Shown here piece by piece: positions 36,632 through 50,646 of a DNA stretch of 64,000 nt; the stretch's first letter is position 1; the number at the start of each line of letters is the position of its first letter. The translations under genes were made by a program, and so were the position numbers. The notes beneath the pieces were generated by a model. That model had not been told where the DNA came from and ran no database searches. It saw only the letters and a program-made list of their open reading frames with translations. The stretch is from contig NC_087178.1 of the NCBI RefSeq assembly GCF_035594125.1, positions 8,623,501 to 8,687,500 of the forward strand, in the 5' to 3' direction. Source of the DNA: Scylla paramamosain. Its lineage: Eukaryota; Arthropoda; Malacostraca; Decapoda; Portunidae.

Positions 36632-36635
<4 letters not shown>

Positions 36636-36651
36636 CTTTTTTTTTTTTCAG

Positions 36652-36910
36652 GACAAAAATCAACATAAACAAGCCATCAAGCTGTCACATTACCACACAA
36701 CCGGTTCAAATAGCCTTCATAATGACGACCGCGGGAAAACAAACAGCACAACTGACTCAACCCGCCGCGGCCTCTAGTACGCCATCAGCTCTGGAATCCG
36801 GAAGACACAACGAACAACCATCGCATCAAAGCCTCCATAAAAAAAAAAAAAAAAAGAAAAAAAGAAAAAAAAAAAAAAAAACTACGAGAACTCCTAAGAC
36901 TGAACAGTAA
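36652..36910 (+). other. Speculative 3' exon after a strong acceptor
   Basis: A CT tract, then a T-run, then CAG at 36649-36651 is an excellent 3' splice site by pattern. The frame then stays open for about 86 codons and ends in a Lys-rich stretch that comes from an A-rich tract (36839-36882). No family is recognised. A GGTTCAAAT B-box-like motif near 36701 with the A-rich tail gives a rival reading as a SINE-like retroposon. Confidence 0.15.
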
Positions 36911-37966
<1,056 letters not shown>

Positions 37967-38117
37967 GAACCTTTCTCTACACGTGAATTTAAGAGATAAT
38001 ATATGCGTGAGAGAAAGTTAAAGGGTTGCTAACAGAAGACAGTAAGATAGAATTCAAGGCGCTAAGTGTATTTCAACAGAGATACTTCGGAAAGCAAGAA
38101 TACAGCATACAGGGAGA

Positions 38118-38119
<2 letters not shown>

Positions 38120-38189
<70 letters not shown>
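38120..38189. repeat. (CT)n microsatellite
   Basis: About 35 CT units. Confidence 0.97.
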
Positions 38190-38193
<4 letters not shown>

Positions 38194-38790
38194 CAAAGCA
38201 CTAGCCACACATAGCCTCTTTCTCCCTCACACCACAAACTTACTGAGTCACTTAACACGCCACAGTCCACCACCCTCATTCCCCGCACACCTTTCCCACC
38301 AATACTCCATTTACTTCCCCTTCTAAACGCGGCCAATACTCCACACACGACTCCACCTCCACACCTCGAACAGTTCCACCGAAGACGACGCGTGGGAGGA
38401 CACGGCGACTGAGAAATGAGAGTATGGAGAAGGAGGGAGAGAGTGGGAGAGTCAGACTCACTGCTCTGCCAAGACGTGAAGCCAAGGAGTTATAGCAGCA
38501 ATGACATACCCACCTCCTGCCTGTAGATTATGGAGCTTATGAGAGTTCAGGAGCGGAGGGAAGGGAGAAAGATGTAAGGTTAATCTGAGTCTCAAGTCAA
38601 ATAAACTCCTTAGGTGTTAAAGGTGTATGTGAACTAATGCAGAATGGACTACTAATTCTACGTGACTCTTTTTCACTGTTCTCTCTCATTCCCGGTTCAG
38701 ATTTTTTTTGTTTTCTATTTTTTTCTATTCTGCCTCATTCTGTGTCTTTTCTTCTTTCTCTACCTTTTCGTCATCTTTAGTTATTCTTTT

Positions 38791-38793
<3 letters not shown>
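38190..38793. other. Unique spacer, no gene seen
   Basis: Mixed sequence becoming T-rich after 38700. Nothing recognised. Confidence 0.5.

Positions 38794-38876
<83 letters not shown>
38794..38876. repeat. (CT)n microsatellite
   Basis: About 41 CT units. Confidence 0.97.
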
Positions 38877-38878
<2 letters not shown>

Positions 38879-39019
38879 TTTCGTCCGTTTCTCGCTATTC
38901 TATTTCAAAGCGTCATTCCAAGTAAGACATTAATAACTTTCCAGTAAAGCCTCGAATGACGAAAAATAGATCAAGCTCTTGGGCAGTTGAGACTTTGAGG
39001 AACCAGCGAGGATGCGTTC

Positions 39020-40057
<1,038 letters not shown>

Positions 40058-40305
40058 CTTCCCATCTTTCTAAACTCAATCCTCAGCGGCAGAAAGAAAA
40101 AAAATCTCTCACAAATTTACTCCTGTGGCCACATTAAAATAACCTTCTAGCCTTCCTTTCTCTCCATCAACTTACAACACATTGCAAAAATCTAACACCA
40201 AATACCTGTAACATTTTCCTGGCGTAGTAATACATCCAGAACACCACTTTACAACATATACCTCACATTATTTACCTCCACATTCACCTAAAGTCACGTA
40301 TCCTT

Positions 40306-40309
<4 letters not shown>

Positions 40310-40367
<58 letters not shown>
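40310..40367. repeat. (AC)n microsatellite
   Basis: About 29 AC units. It is inverted relative to 39911-40054, but 255 bp away. Confidence 0.97.
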
Positions 40368-40369
<2 letters not shown>

Positions 40370-40661
40370 CGTCTCTCCAGGTCAATGTACAGTGTTGAAA
40401 ACAAACACGACACGGCAAGGTCACCCAGTACCTTTGGAGTCTAAGTCACGTCCCGTCAGACTCAGGTGCGTCTCCTGCTCCCTGGCGACCTTCAAAACAA
40501 GGCACCAAACAAAGCCACTTCGATCCCCCGACGAGTGTGTGGATCGGGCCAAGAAAAAGACGAAAATGGAAGCGACGACGAGGAGAATGGAGAGGAGGAA
40601 CAAGAGGTGGTGGGAGAGGAAAGACAAGGAAAGGGTAAAGGAAAGGATAAGTAGGGTGATT

Positions 40662-40662
<1 letters not shown>

Positions 40663-40701
<39 letters not shown>

Positions 40702-40816
40702 GGAGGAGGAGGAGGAGGAAGAGGAGGAGGAGGAGGAGGAGGAGGAGGAGGAGGAGGAGGAGGAGGAGGAGGAGGAGGAGGAGGAGGAGGAGGAGGAGGA
40801 GGAGGAGGAGGAGGAG
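40663..40816. repeat. (ATG)n-(AGG)n compound microsatellite
   Basis: About 12 ATG triplets switch in phase to about 38 AGG triplets at 40700. Poly-Met, poly-Arg and poly-Pro frames are artefacts. Confidence 0.96.
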
Positions 40817-41442
40817 AAAGAAAAAAATAAGAAACAGGAAGAAAAGAACGAGGAGGAGACGGAAGAAGACCCGGAAAACGTGAAGACATAACAAGAAGAG
40901 AAGAGAAATGAAGACGTCAGGGAGAATATCTGAACGATATCCAGAAATCGAGCGCCAGATACAAACAGGTAAATAGAGAAAATACAAGATTAATATACGT
41001 AAGCCAAACTAAACTAAAATAAACTAAATACAAACAAGGAGATAAAGGAAACACTTGATAAATAAAAGTCAGCAAAGAAAACTAAAGTAAATACAAGAAG
41101 ACAGAGGAAATATTAGGTACATACAAGTAAGAAAGGAAGGTAAACTAAACAACTTATAGGTAGGTAAAGATATACGTAAATCCATCCATCCAGCCAGCCA
41201 TCCATCCATCCATTCAGCCACGCCACCTGTCCCCCTCCCTGCTGGCTAACAATACACGCCTTGCAGAATGGCGCCATGTCACTTTGAAGCGCTGCGTCTG
41301 AAAGGAGGGCCGCCGGCACCACCATCCGCGCTAACGATGTGCTTAAACAATGCCACGCGCTGAAGAAGACCAGCGTAGGGATGTAAACTGTGTTCGCCTC
41401 AAGCACTACCAGGCCTTTTATTGTACTCTTAAAAAAATGAGC

Positions 41443-41445
<3 letters not shown>
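40817..41445. other. Unique spacer, no gene seen
   Basis: A-rich, with a short CCAT/CCAG tetranucleotide patch at about 41179-41218. Nothing else recognised. Confidence 0.5.

Positions 41446-41514
<69 letters not shown>
41446..41514. repeat. (CA)n microsatellite
   Basis: About 34 CA units. Confidence 0.97.
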
Positions 41515-41516
<2 letters not shown>

Positions 41517-41561
41517 ACAAACTTCCATTGCCCAAATGAAACACAGCACGTAAAGTCCTCT

Positions 41562-41564
<3 letters not shown>

Positions 41565-41628
<64 letters not shown>
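41565..41628. repeat. (CT)n microsatellite
   Basis: About 32 CT units. Confidence 0.97.
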
Positions 41629-41630
<2 letters not shown>

Positions 41631-41704
41631 GGCTAGCTATTCAATTCAACAAATAAATTGTCAACTGGCCAAAGAAAAATGAGAGTTATTCATCTTAAAA
41701 GTCT

Positions 41705-41709
<5 letters not shown>

Positions 41710-41755
<46 letters not shown>
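41710..41755. repeat. (CT)n microsatellite
   Basis: About 23 CT units. Confidence 0.96.
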
Positions 41756-41757
<2 letters not shown>

Positions 41758-42620
41758 CACGTCTGCTACACGGACGCTACACGAGATAACACCGCCAGCC
41801 TCCCTAGCCGGAATCCTCAAAATCTGCCTCTGCTTCTCCTCATCCCTAACACTGCACCGAAAAAATATAATGTGTGCAAAGAAGAAAAGGAGGGAGAGAG
41901 AGTGAGTGGCGCCTCGCACACGGGTAGATATGTCGCGTGCTATCAACTCAGCGAGAGGGAGAGAGGGAGAGGGGAGGGGGAGAGAGACAGGGGAGGGGAA
42001 GAGAGGAACACCAATGCTCACTTTTAAAGCAGACTGATTTGGGAAGAGAAGGAGCCACAGGACGAAGACGAGGAGTGATGAGAGAGGAGGGGAGTGTGAA
42101 GAGTGAGGAGGAGGAAGGATGATAAAGAGGATGGTTAAGATAACGATGAAGACTAAGAATATGATGACAATGAAAAGAAAGTAGATGGTGAAGAGGAGAA
42201 TAATGAAGGGAATGATGATGATGATGAGGAGGAGGAGGAGGAGGACGATGGAGAATAAAGAGGATAGGTAAAATAACGAGGAAGACTAAAAATATGGTGA
42301 CGATAAAAAGAAAACGAATGGTGGACAGAAAAGTGAAGCGGAAGAGGAAGATGATTAGCCGAAGAATGTTAAATATAAAGAGGAAACGGGTGAAGAGGAC
42401 GAGGAAGACAACACGAGTTAGAAGATGAGACATATTAAGAAGAAAACAAACAAAAGAAAAAAAATCACGGAAAAGAAGAAGGAGAACAAGAACAAGAACA
42501 AGAACAAGAACAAGAAGAGGAAGAGGAAGAGGAAGAGGAAGAGGAGGAGGAGGAGGAGGAGGAGAAGGAACGTTTGTCGATACGTCAGTGCTCGGGTGTC
42601 TTGCCGCGTCGAGCCACCTG
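41756..42620. other. Purine-biased spacer, no gene identified
   Basis: From about 41880 the plus strand is mainly A and G, with GAT, AAC and GGA mini-runs (42210-42246, 42484-42513, 42543-42565). Long minus-strand frames here are low-complexity Leu/Phe/Pro/Ser. Confidence 0.5.
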
Positions 42621-42690
42621 GAGGAGGAGGAGGAGGAGGAGGAGGAGGAGGAGGAGGAGGAGGAGGAGGAGGAGGAGGAGGAGGAGGAGG
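42621..42690. repeat. (GGA)n microsatellite
   Basis: About 23 GGA triplets. Confidence 0.96.
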
Positions 42691-42866
42691 CGCCTCGAGG
42701 GGCGTCTGTCAGCGGGGTGGTGGAGAAGCAACTTAAAGATGAGGCAGAGGGAGCAGCGACTTGGAGGGGTGAGGGAGGGGGTAGAGAGAGGGGGAGGGGA
42801 GGTAGCAGATTCACCTCCCCCTCAACTTTTCCTCCCTTCTCCCCCCACAGTACCAAGCCAACCCCC

Positions 42867-42868
<2 letters not shown>

Positions 42869-42942
<74 letters not shown>

Positions 42943-42960
42943 TTCCTCGCTCTTCCTCGC

Positions 42961-43016
<56 letters not shown>
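42869..43016. repeat. (CT)n and (GT)n microsatellites
   Basis: CT at 42869-42939 and GT at 42963-43016, with a 23-bp spacer. Confidence 0.97.
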
Positions 43017-43018
<2 letters not shown>

Positions 43019-43146
43019 GGTTCCGGAAACAGATAATTTACTGAAGGAGTGAACTGATTCTGTTGACTTAAGGACATTTCTGCACAAGTTAACTCCGGGG
43101 GAAATGTAATAGGAGGAGGAATACAAATACAAAGGAAAGCCAAACA

Positions 43147-43237
43147 GGAGGAGGAGGAGGAGGAGGAGGAGGAGGAGGAGGAGGAGGAGGAGGAGGAGGA
43201 GGAGGAGGAGGAGGAGGAGGAGGAGGAGGAGGAGGAG
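43147..43237. repeat. (GGA)n microsatellite
   Basis: About 30 GGA triplets. Confidence 0.97.
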
Positions 43238-43819
43238 AAGGAGTTCGAGGAGGAAGACTACGACGATCACAACAACGAGGAGAAAGGAGAGAAGGAACAC
43301 AAATAAAAACCCTAGAGGCGAAAGACGATACGAGCTCTAGAATCAAATCCCGAGCTCTTTATCATCAGTGTTACAGCAGCAGGGGCAGCGAGGTAGCAGC
43401 TGTCACAACGCCGCCGGGAAGATCTCGGGTTAGTATACATAAAAGCTTGTGTATCTCACATCTGTATTCGTATATAAAAAGTACTTAGATGGTGACAGAT
43501 TAATAACGCAGATGAATGAATGGAGAATTAACCAGGGGAGGAATAATCTTACTCACGAGTCTTACTATTGCACAAAAAGATAAGTAGATAAACAGAGATA
43601 AATATTCAACAAAGGATTAAATGAAAGAGGAGTCTTATTCTTAGATAAAAAAAAAAGTGAATATATAACTAAGACAAAAAATACTTACTACTCGCATCCT
43701 TACACAGTCTTTATATAAATAAATAAGATAATTCAAACTACAGTAAGCTTATAAAACGCATAAATACATACTTAAGAGATACTAAGGAGAGAAAGAATTT
43801 ACAACGATACCTGTTAATA
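43238..43819. other. AT-rich unique DNA, no gene seen
   Basis: No repeats beyond short A-runs and no recognisable frame. Confidence 0.5.
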
Positions 43820-44090
43820 CAAGGAGGAGCAGTCCAGTAAGAGATAACTAAATGAAGGATAACCTAACCTAACCTAACCTAACCTAACCTATGAGCGCAA
43901 AGAGGTGCAGGCCATCAAGGAGCACCCAAGTGAAGGGGTAACCTAACTTAACCTATGAATGCAAGGAGGTCCAGGCCAGCAAGGAGTACACAAGTGAAGG
44001 GGTAACCTAACCTAACCTAACCTAACCTATGAATGCAAGGAGGTCCAGGCCAGTCAGGGGTAGCCAAGTGAACCGGTAACCTCACCTTAT
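43820..44090. repeat. Minisatellite containing CCTAA telomere pentamers
   Basis: Three clear units and one degraded unit of about 64-75 bp. Each reads ATGAATGCAAGGAGGTCC, AGGCCAGCAAGGAG, CAAGTGAAGGGGTAACCT, then a variable number of CCTAA pentamers (six at 43860-43890, fewer at about 43940-43953 and 44001-44028). CCTAA is the complement of the arthropod telomere repeat TTAGG. Confidence 0.92.
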
Positions 44091-44230
44091 ATGGATACTC
44101 CTCCAGCAACACAATATTTACCCAAGTGATCCACATCTGAGTTTTACGAGGTAGTAAGAGTCGCGCTTAATTAAAACTTCCTCCCCTGTATCTGATATCT
44201 CACTAATATTACTTCCTGGCCAACCCTCCA

Positions 44231-44330
44231 GCTGAAACGCTCGAATCTGAAACGTTTGACTCTGAAACGTTTGAATATGAAACCTATGAATCTAAAACCT
44301 CTGAGTCTAAATCTGAATCTGAAACGTATG
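44231..44330. repeat. 15-bp minisatellite, about six units
   Basis: Units like GAATCTGAAACGTTT repeat with substitutions. Because the unit is a multiple of three, one frame gives an ESETF/ESKTS-like acidic pentapeptide repeat. No start or partner exon is evident. Confidence 0.85.
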
Positions 44331-44845
<515 letters not shown>

Positions 44846-44886
44846 ATAAGAATAGGAATATAAATGTAAAAAAAGAGATGAAATAT

Positions 44887-44890
<4 letters not shown>

Positions 44891-44973
<83 letters not shown>
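44891..44973. repeat. (GA)n microsatellite
   Basis: About 41 GA units, abutting a TATATAAAAGGG motif. Confidence 0.97.
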
Positions 44974-44976
<3 letters not shown>

Positions 44977-44985
44977 ATAAAAGGG
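44974..44985 (+). promoter_or_regulatory. Candidate TATA box next to GA tract
   Basis: TATATAAAAGGG directly follows a GA tract. GAGA-factor-type sites beside TATA boxes are a known arthropod core-promoter arrangement, but GA tracts are everywhere here and no gene follows. Weak candidate. Confidence 0.2.
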
Positions 44986-45233
44986 AGCAAAGGGAAGCAA
45001 AGAAAGAAGAACCAGCAGAGTATCGACTTTGGGAAGGTGAAGAGAACCTCTCCCACCGTAATTAAAGACAGAGGACAATAGTGAGGATGGAAAGGAAGGA
45101 GAGGAGAGGCAGGAGGGAGAGGCGGAGGGGAGAAAAGGAGAGGAAACAGAACCAGAGTGCAGGAGTGAGAGACGGAAGAGGATACTATGGAAAAGAAGCA
45201 CAAAAGGTCAAAAGGTTGAACTCCAAATTACGT

Positions 45234-45501
<268 letters not shown>

Positions 45502-45584
45502 GTATAAGGGAACATTCGGTTTATTAAAAAAATGGTGACAGTTCGAGTAAAATTTCCAGGGATGTAGCAATGCAATCAACTTTA

Positions 45585-45585
<1 letters not shown>

Positions 45586-45617
<32 letters not shown>
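45586..45617. repeat. (AC)n microsatellite
   Basis: Sixteen AC units, inverted relative to the preceding GT tract. Confidence 0.95.
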
Positions 45618-45619
<2 letters not shown>

Positions 45620-45787
45620 AACTTTAATTTTTACACAATAATAACAACAATATGATTCGTTTTCTTGATTTTCTATTTTCTATTTTCATATTGGAGAAAA
45701 ATTAGAAGTAAATGCGCATGAAGAATAAGAAGAACAAAAAGAACAAGAACAAGAACAAGGAAGAAGAAAAATGAAGAAGATGAAGAG

Positions 45788-45788
45788 G

Positions 45789-45835
<47 letters not shown>

Positions 45836-45836
45836 T
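45788..45836. repeat. (AAC)n microsatellite
   Basis: About 16 AAC triplets. Confidence 0.95.
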
Positions 45837-45885
45837 GACACTTCTCTTTATTAACTGGAAGAGTGACGTTTTATTTTTAAGACTG

Positions 45886-45888
<3 letters not shown>

Positions 45889-45949
<61 letters not shown>
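45889..45949. repeat. (CT)n microsatellite
   Basis: About 30 CT units. A GA tract begins 55 bp downstream, so the pair is inverted. Confidence 0.97.
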
Positions 45950-45952
<3 letters not shown>

Positions 45953-46001
45953 GGTAACAACTAACAGCTGCCAACACTCTGACATTATTGCTGCCCAAAG
46001 G

Positions 46002-46155
<154 letters not shown>

Positions 46156-46644
46156 AAGGAAGGCGGAAAGGGACTGGAGGAGGAGGAGGAGGAGGAAATG
46201 GAACAAGCAAGGAAAGAAAGGAGGAAATAAAATATACCTATGGAAGATAGAACGGTAGGCAGGGGATGGAAGGGATGGGAGGGAAATGGGAGGAAATGGA
46301 ATGGTCGCAGAAAGAAAGGGATAATATAAAAATGCCCCAATGAAAGGTAGTTTGGGAGGGAGGGAGGGAGGGGGGAAGGAAAGAGGGAGGGAAGGAAGGA
46401 GAGGAGGGAGAAATGAAGGCTTTGGACAGGTGATGATGGAAGGAAAGGAGGGAAAAAAGGAAACACTTTTTTCTAAAGGGTAAAGGAGAAACAACTACGT
46501 TATTAGAGGAAAGGAAGAGCGGAAGGGAGTGAGGAAGAGGGAGGGAGAGGAACGAACAAACGGAAAGACAGAAAGAAAGAAGAACAGAAGGAGAGACGGA
46601 GGAGGGGAGGACAAAGAGACGGAGAGAAATTACCACTGCAAAGA

Positions 46645-46646
<2 letters not shown>
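46156..46646. other. Polypurine spacer, no gene seen
   Basis: Mostly G and A on the plus strand with GGA-, GGGA- and AAAG-like words but no stable unit. Confidence 0.5.
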
Positions 46647-46691
<45 letters not shown>

Positions 46692-46727
46692 CTAGTAGTA
46701 GTAGTAGTAGTAGTTATTATTATTATT

Positions 46728-46762
<35 letters not shown>
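46647..46762. repeat. (AGT)n-(ATT)n-(GTT)n compound microsatellite
   Basis: AGT (46647-46713), then TTA (about 46714-46730), then TTG (to 46762), in one continuous triplet phase. Confidence 0.95.
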
Positions 46763-47826
46763 AGCAGTACTGTACAAAAGGTAGACTGGTTTGGGTTGTG
46801 GGTTTCATAAGGAGAGACACTTGTAGTAAATACACGAGGCCAGCAGAAGGAGAATTAGAGAGAAGAGAGAGAGAAAAAAAAAGTAGAAATGATTATGAAG
46901 AGTGGAGACTTTGGTGAAGGAGCGGAGAGGGTGATGAGGGCGTCTGTGAGAGTGAAGGAGAGGGCCGACTGTAGAGGCCTGGCAGAGGTGACTCAAAGGA
47001 TAACTAGAGTGCTGTACATGGTTTGTGAAGGGAGTGGGAAGAGTGGTGGGAGTAGGAACGCAAAGGTTAAGTATTCTGTAGATGGGAGAGGACGTATAGA
47101 GTGAAGCAGGTGGAACAGAAGGGGCGTAATGAGCGGAGAGATGACAGATTACGGGGACCACTAAATGGAGAGAGAGGAGAGAAGGGAGAATGTGAAAGAG
47201 GAAATGAGGAAAAATGTAAGCTTCGTGTCTCCTACAATTCCTCTCAGCAGACTCATCCTTCTCAGGTTCTCAAGCACTCACGGTGGGCGCTCATGTTGGG
47301 CGTGTGGACGCCCTTCAGCACACACTTCACGCCCCCTCGCCTCCCGCCCCCCGCCCCTCCTGCACAGCCCCTCGACTTACCACGCCGCGCCGCCACGTGC
47401 TGCCACCGTCCGCGGCTTCTTGGTGCCTTCACGAAGTTCCTGCATCAGCGTCCTCAGTTTTTAAAATGTAGCTTATGTTTCATAATTTTCTGTGTTTTCT
47501 TTCTTCACGGGAAGGCAGTGTTCAGGGAAGGCAGTGTTCAGGGAAGGCTGGGGATGTATTTCATGTTTTGCAGCCAATATTATACGCAGAAAGAAGAAAA
47601 GCCATAGCATGTCTTGAGATTGATGAAATTTCACTTGTGGCTCATGGTTTGAGAATAACAATGTCTTATTTTCTACTTATTCAAAATTAGATAATAATTC
47701 GCCTGGTACTGTCTTAGTTTACCATTACTAATCGTAGAAAACGAATACCATCGTAGAAAATGGTATTTTTAAGGTAGACACTTATTTTTCCTCTTCATAA
47801 TCATACATGCAATTTAATATATCCTT
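46763..47826. other. Unique DNA with a CpG-rich patch
   Basis: The 47320-47445 part is GC- and CpG-rich. It contains a CTCGACTTACC donor-like motif for the minus strand and a 16-bp tandem repeat (GAAGGCAGTGTTCAGG twice, about 47511-47542). Several 60-168 codon frames, none recognised. Confidence 0.45.
47381..47445 (-). other. Speculative first coding exon (minus strand)
   Basis: On the minus strand an ATG at 47445 opens 21 codons (MQELREGTKKPRTVAARGGA then A) and meets a consensus donor G|GTAAGT at 47381/47380. It sits in CpG-rich DNA. The start context is weak and no downstream exon is identifiable, so this may be chance. Confidence 0.12.
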
Positions 47827-47880
47827 TAAAAATAAATAAATAAATAAACAAATAAATAAATGAATAAATAAATAAATATT
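47827..47880. repeat. (AAAT)n microsatellite
   Basis: About 13 AAAT units with two substitutions. Confidence 0.93.
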
Positions 47881-49493
47881 AATAATAATCACTGCAAAAT
47901 AACCAGAGCATAATGATGAATAATAATGAACAAGGACAACACCAACTGAAACACTATCTAAAAAAAAGGCCAGAAAGAAAAACAAATTCAAAATACAATG
48001 GTAGTGCAGATAATATAAGGTAAAAACAACGCATGTGGCTTAGGAAAAGGAAAGAGAAGCAAAGGAGTGTGAGAAGAGATAAACAAGAGGGAGAAACACT
48101 GCAAAAAGATCCTGCAGACATCCTTAAACTCCTATCACGACTGCCTGACTGACTCCTCTAACCCCTATCGCGACGGGCTCACGGAGGACGAGGCGGAAGG
48201 AAAAACAAGTCAGAACGATTACACAAACCTCAGCAGTCCTGTCGCTAACCTGCCTCGCCTGCAAGTGCCCGAGTTGCGTAAGAGTTATATCAAGGCTCGT
48301 GAAGGCAGCCAATTACCTAAACTTGCCTGCTGACCTCACTAATTGCGTTGTACACCCACACAACCACATCCACAGCGCTCACATCCATCACCAACATCAC
48401 ACTACCACATCCACACCACACACACCCACACCACATCCGCATCGTACTCACTGCACCACAAAAGATACCTAAACTTTATTCCTGGAGTCATTTACCTTCC
48501 CTGTATATCCAACCGACATTCTAAGCCTCACACATCCATCCCAACCACCTCCACACGACATCCACTGCACCAAGAACAGCATAAAACCTTTCCTTCTTTC
48601 CGTCATTTGCTCTCCCTTCCCAACACCACATTACACCACACCCAACCGGCCCCGCCTCTCCACGCCATCACCCTCGACACCACACCATCTCCACTAAGCC
48701 GTAAACACCCTACAAACTCCCCCAATGAGTTTACACCTGCAGATAAATATTGTCCTAAGGTGAGGCCACATTTATTAACACTGCGGCCCGGAAGGAAGAT
48801 AGAGGGAGAAAGAAACAAATGCGTGGCTTCCAATCCTCCTTGATTAGTCTTGCGAAAAGCGCAGATGTGTCGACTGATGGAACCTTCTCGAGAGATTTAA
48901 GGAATGGGATATTGGAAGCAGGGAGGGAGAGAACGGTAGAGGGAGGGAGGGATGAGAGGGAGAAGAAAAAGAGCGTTGTGGTGGAAAGGAAGAGAACTAT
49001 CGTGGGGAGAAAAGGAGAGAGGAAAGACTGGGAGGGAGGAATGGAGGGAAGGAATGTGAGAAGAAAGAAGAGAAGGAAGTAAGGGGAGGATGAGAGAGGG
49101 GAAGAGAAGGAGGGACTGAGAGGAGGCCGCGACGAATCGAGGGGGGAAGAAGAGAGAGGGGCTGAGGAGGAGAGGGAGGAATGAAGAGGAGGAGGAGGAG
49201 GAGGAAGAGGAAGAAGTTACGTCTCAGGAAGAAGCCAGAACGATACTTTACATGGTCTCTCCTCCCCATTATGAGGAAGACAATAATGTTGGGGGGAAGG
49301 GGAGGGAGGGAAGGGGGAAGAGGTGAAAGAGGAGTGGTGGGGGGGACAGGAGCGGCATGAGATTCACAATGCCTACGTTGTATAATGGCTTGTAAAAAGT
49401 ATTGTAGCCGGGAACACAATGAAAAATGTTAATTATAAGATGAAAATAAAAATAACAGTAGCAGTGGTAGTACTGGTGCTGGAGGTGATGGAG

Positions 49494-49529
<36 letters not shown>

Positions 49530-50094
49530 GAACTATGCCTCTGTGATCGCATCTTGTCTATGTAAAATGGCAAAGTACAGCCTGATCTCTTTTGAAAGAT
49601 TAAGATTCACTCATTAACGAGATCCTTACAAACCTCAAATATCGTCACAGTCAACCTACCCGTCAGCATTAACTCCGACAAGGAGAACAAAAATAGAAAT
49701 AAAAAAAAAGGCATTCAGGACACATGCCAAGAATTAATACCTTCACAAGCAGCAACGAAAGCCTTTACCCTCAGACCAATCAGTGGATGTGAGGCCGACA
49801 AGCAGGCAGGCAGGCAGGCAGACAGACAGGAAGACATCCGGGAGAGAGAGTGAGGAGAGGGAATGAGAGGGGGTGGGACAAGGCCAAACAGTGCAGGGCG
49901 ATAACCTCTCTCACCCTCCCGTCTCCAGACACCATGAATCCCGCCTTGGTGCCTTCACGTGTCGCTGAAGCTGGCACCGCGAAACAGGGATCAGTCTTCG
50001 CCAAATTTGGTGGAAAAAAAAAAGAAGAAAAAAAAAACGCGTTTATTGAGAGGAGCTGGAATAGTATTGGTAGTAGTAGAATAGTGACTGTGAT
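47881..50094. other. Unique DNA, 2.2 kb, no gene identified
   Basis: CA-rich patch at 48340-48560, polypurine patch at 48900-49215, GGT/AGT patch at 49490-49531, CAGG patch at about 49800-49825. Frames up to 166 codons (48343-48843 plus) are Pro/Ser/Thr/His-rich and match nothing. Confidence 0.5.
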
Positions 50095-50536
50095 AGAAAG
50101 AAAGAAAGAAAGAAAGAAAGAAATTTATATTCGTCAAATTGTGATACATTAAATTTTGTATACAAAATGAAATTCATTTTGGCTCAAGAGCTCCCTAGTA
50201 GTTATTTGTACATTAAAAATAAATAGAATCAATGAAGCAATAAAAACATTTAAAAACATTACTTGGGCTATTTATATGAAATGTTAATATCCTATCTTAT
50301 ACATGCAGTAAGAAGTTATTTCTGCCTTGATCACAAACTGTCACATACAGTTTTTGACTATTTACACCTAAGAGTTATAGTGATGATAGGTGGTTGAAGA
50401 GAAGAATGCTTTTAGGTACAAATGACTTTCTGTACCTGTCAGTACGCTGCATGGGCAGGGATAACCTTCTACCAGATCTTAGATATGTATAACAATTTTG
50501 TAGCGGATGAGTTATATCTTTCATAATCCTGTCTAC
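50095..50536 (-). mobile_element. LINE B, 3' part: RT C-terminal tail, 3' UTR, GAAA tail
   Basis: On the minus strand this begins in frame with VDRIMKDITHPLQ and continues through SGRRLSLP and RYRKSFVP to a stop near 50375. This is the conserved tail found after the reverse transcriptase in many CR1/L2-type LINEs (SGRR..P..RT.RY..SF.P). About 250 bp of AT-rich 3' UTR follow and end in a (GAAA)n tract at 50095-50123, a typical microsatellite 3' end for that group. It is the continuation of the 51779-52550 piece, split by LINE A. Confidence 0.8.
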
Positions 50537-50646
50537 TTTTTTTTTTTTTTTTATGTAGGAAGGACACTGGCCAAGGGCAACAAAAATCCAATAAAAAAAA
50601 ATATGCCCACTGAAATGCCAGTCCCATAAAAGGGTCAAAGCAGTGG

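Noticed and set aside
43860..43890. True chromosome end
   Set aside because: Only about six pentamers, with 20 kb of ordinary sequence on the right side, so interstitial.
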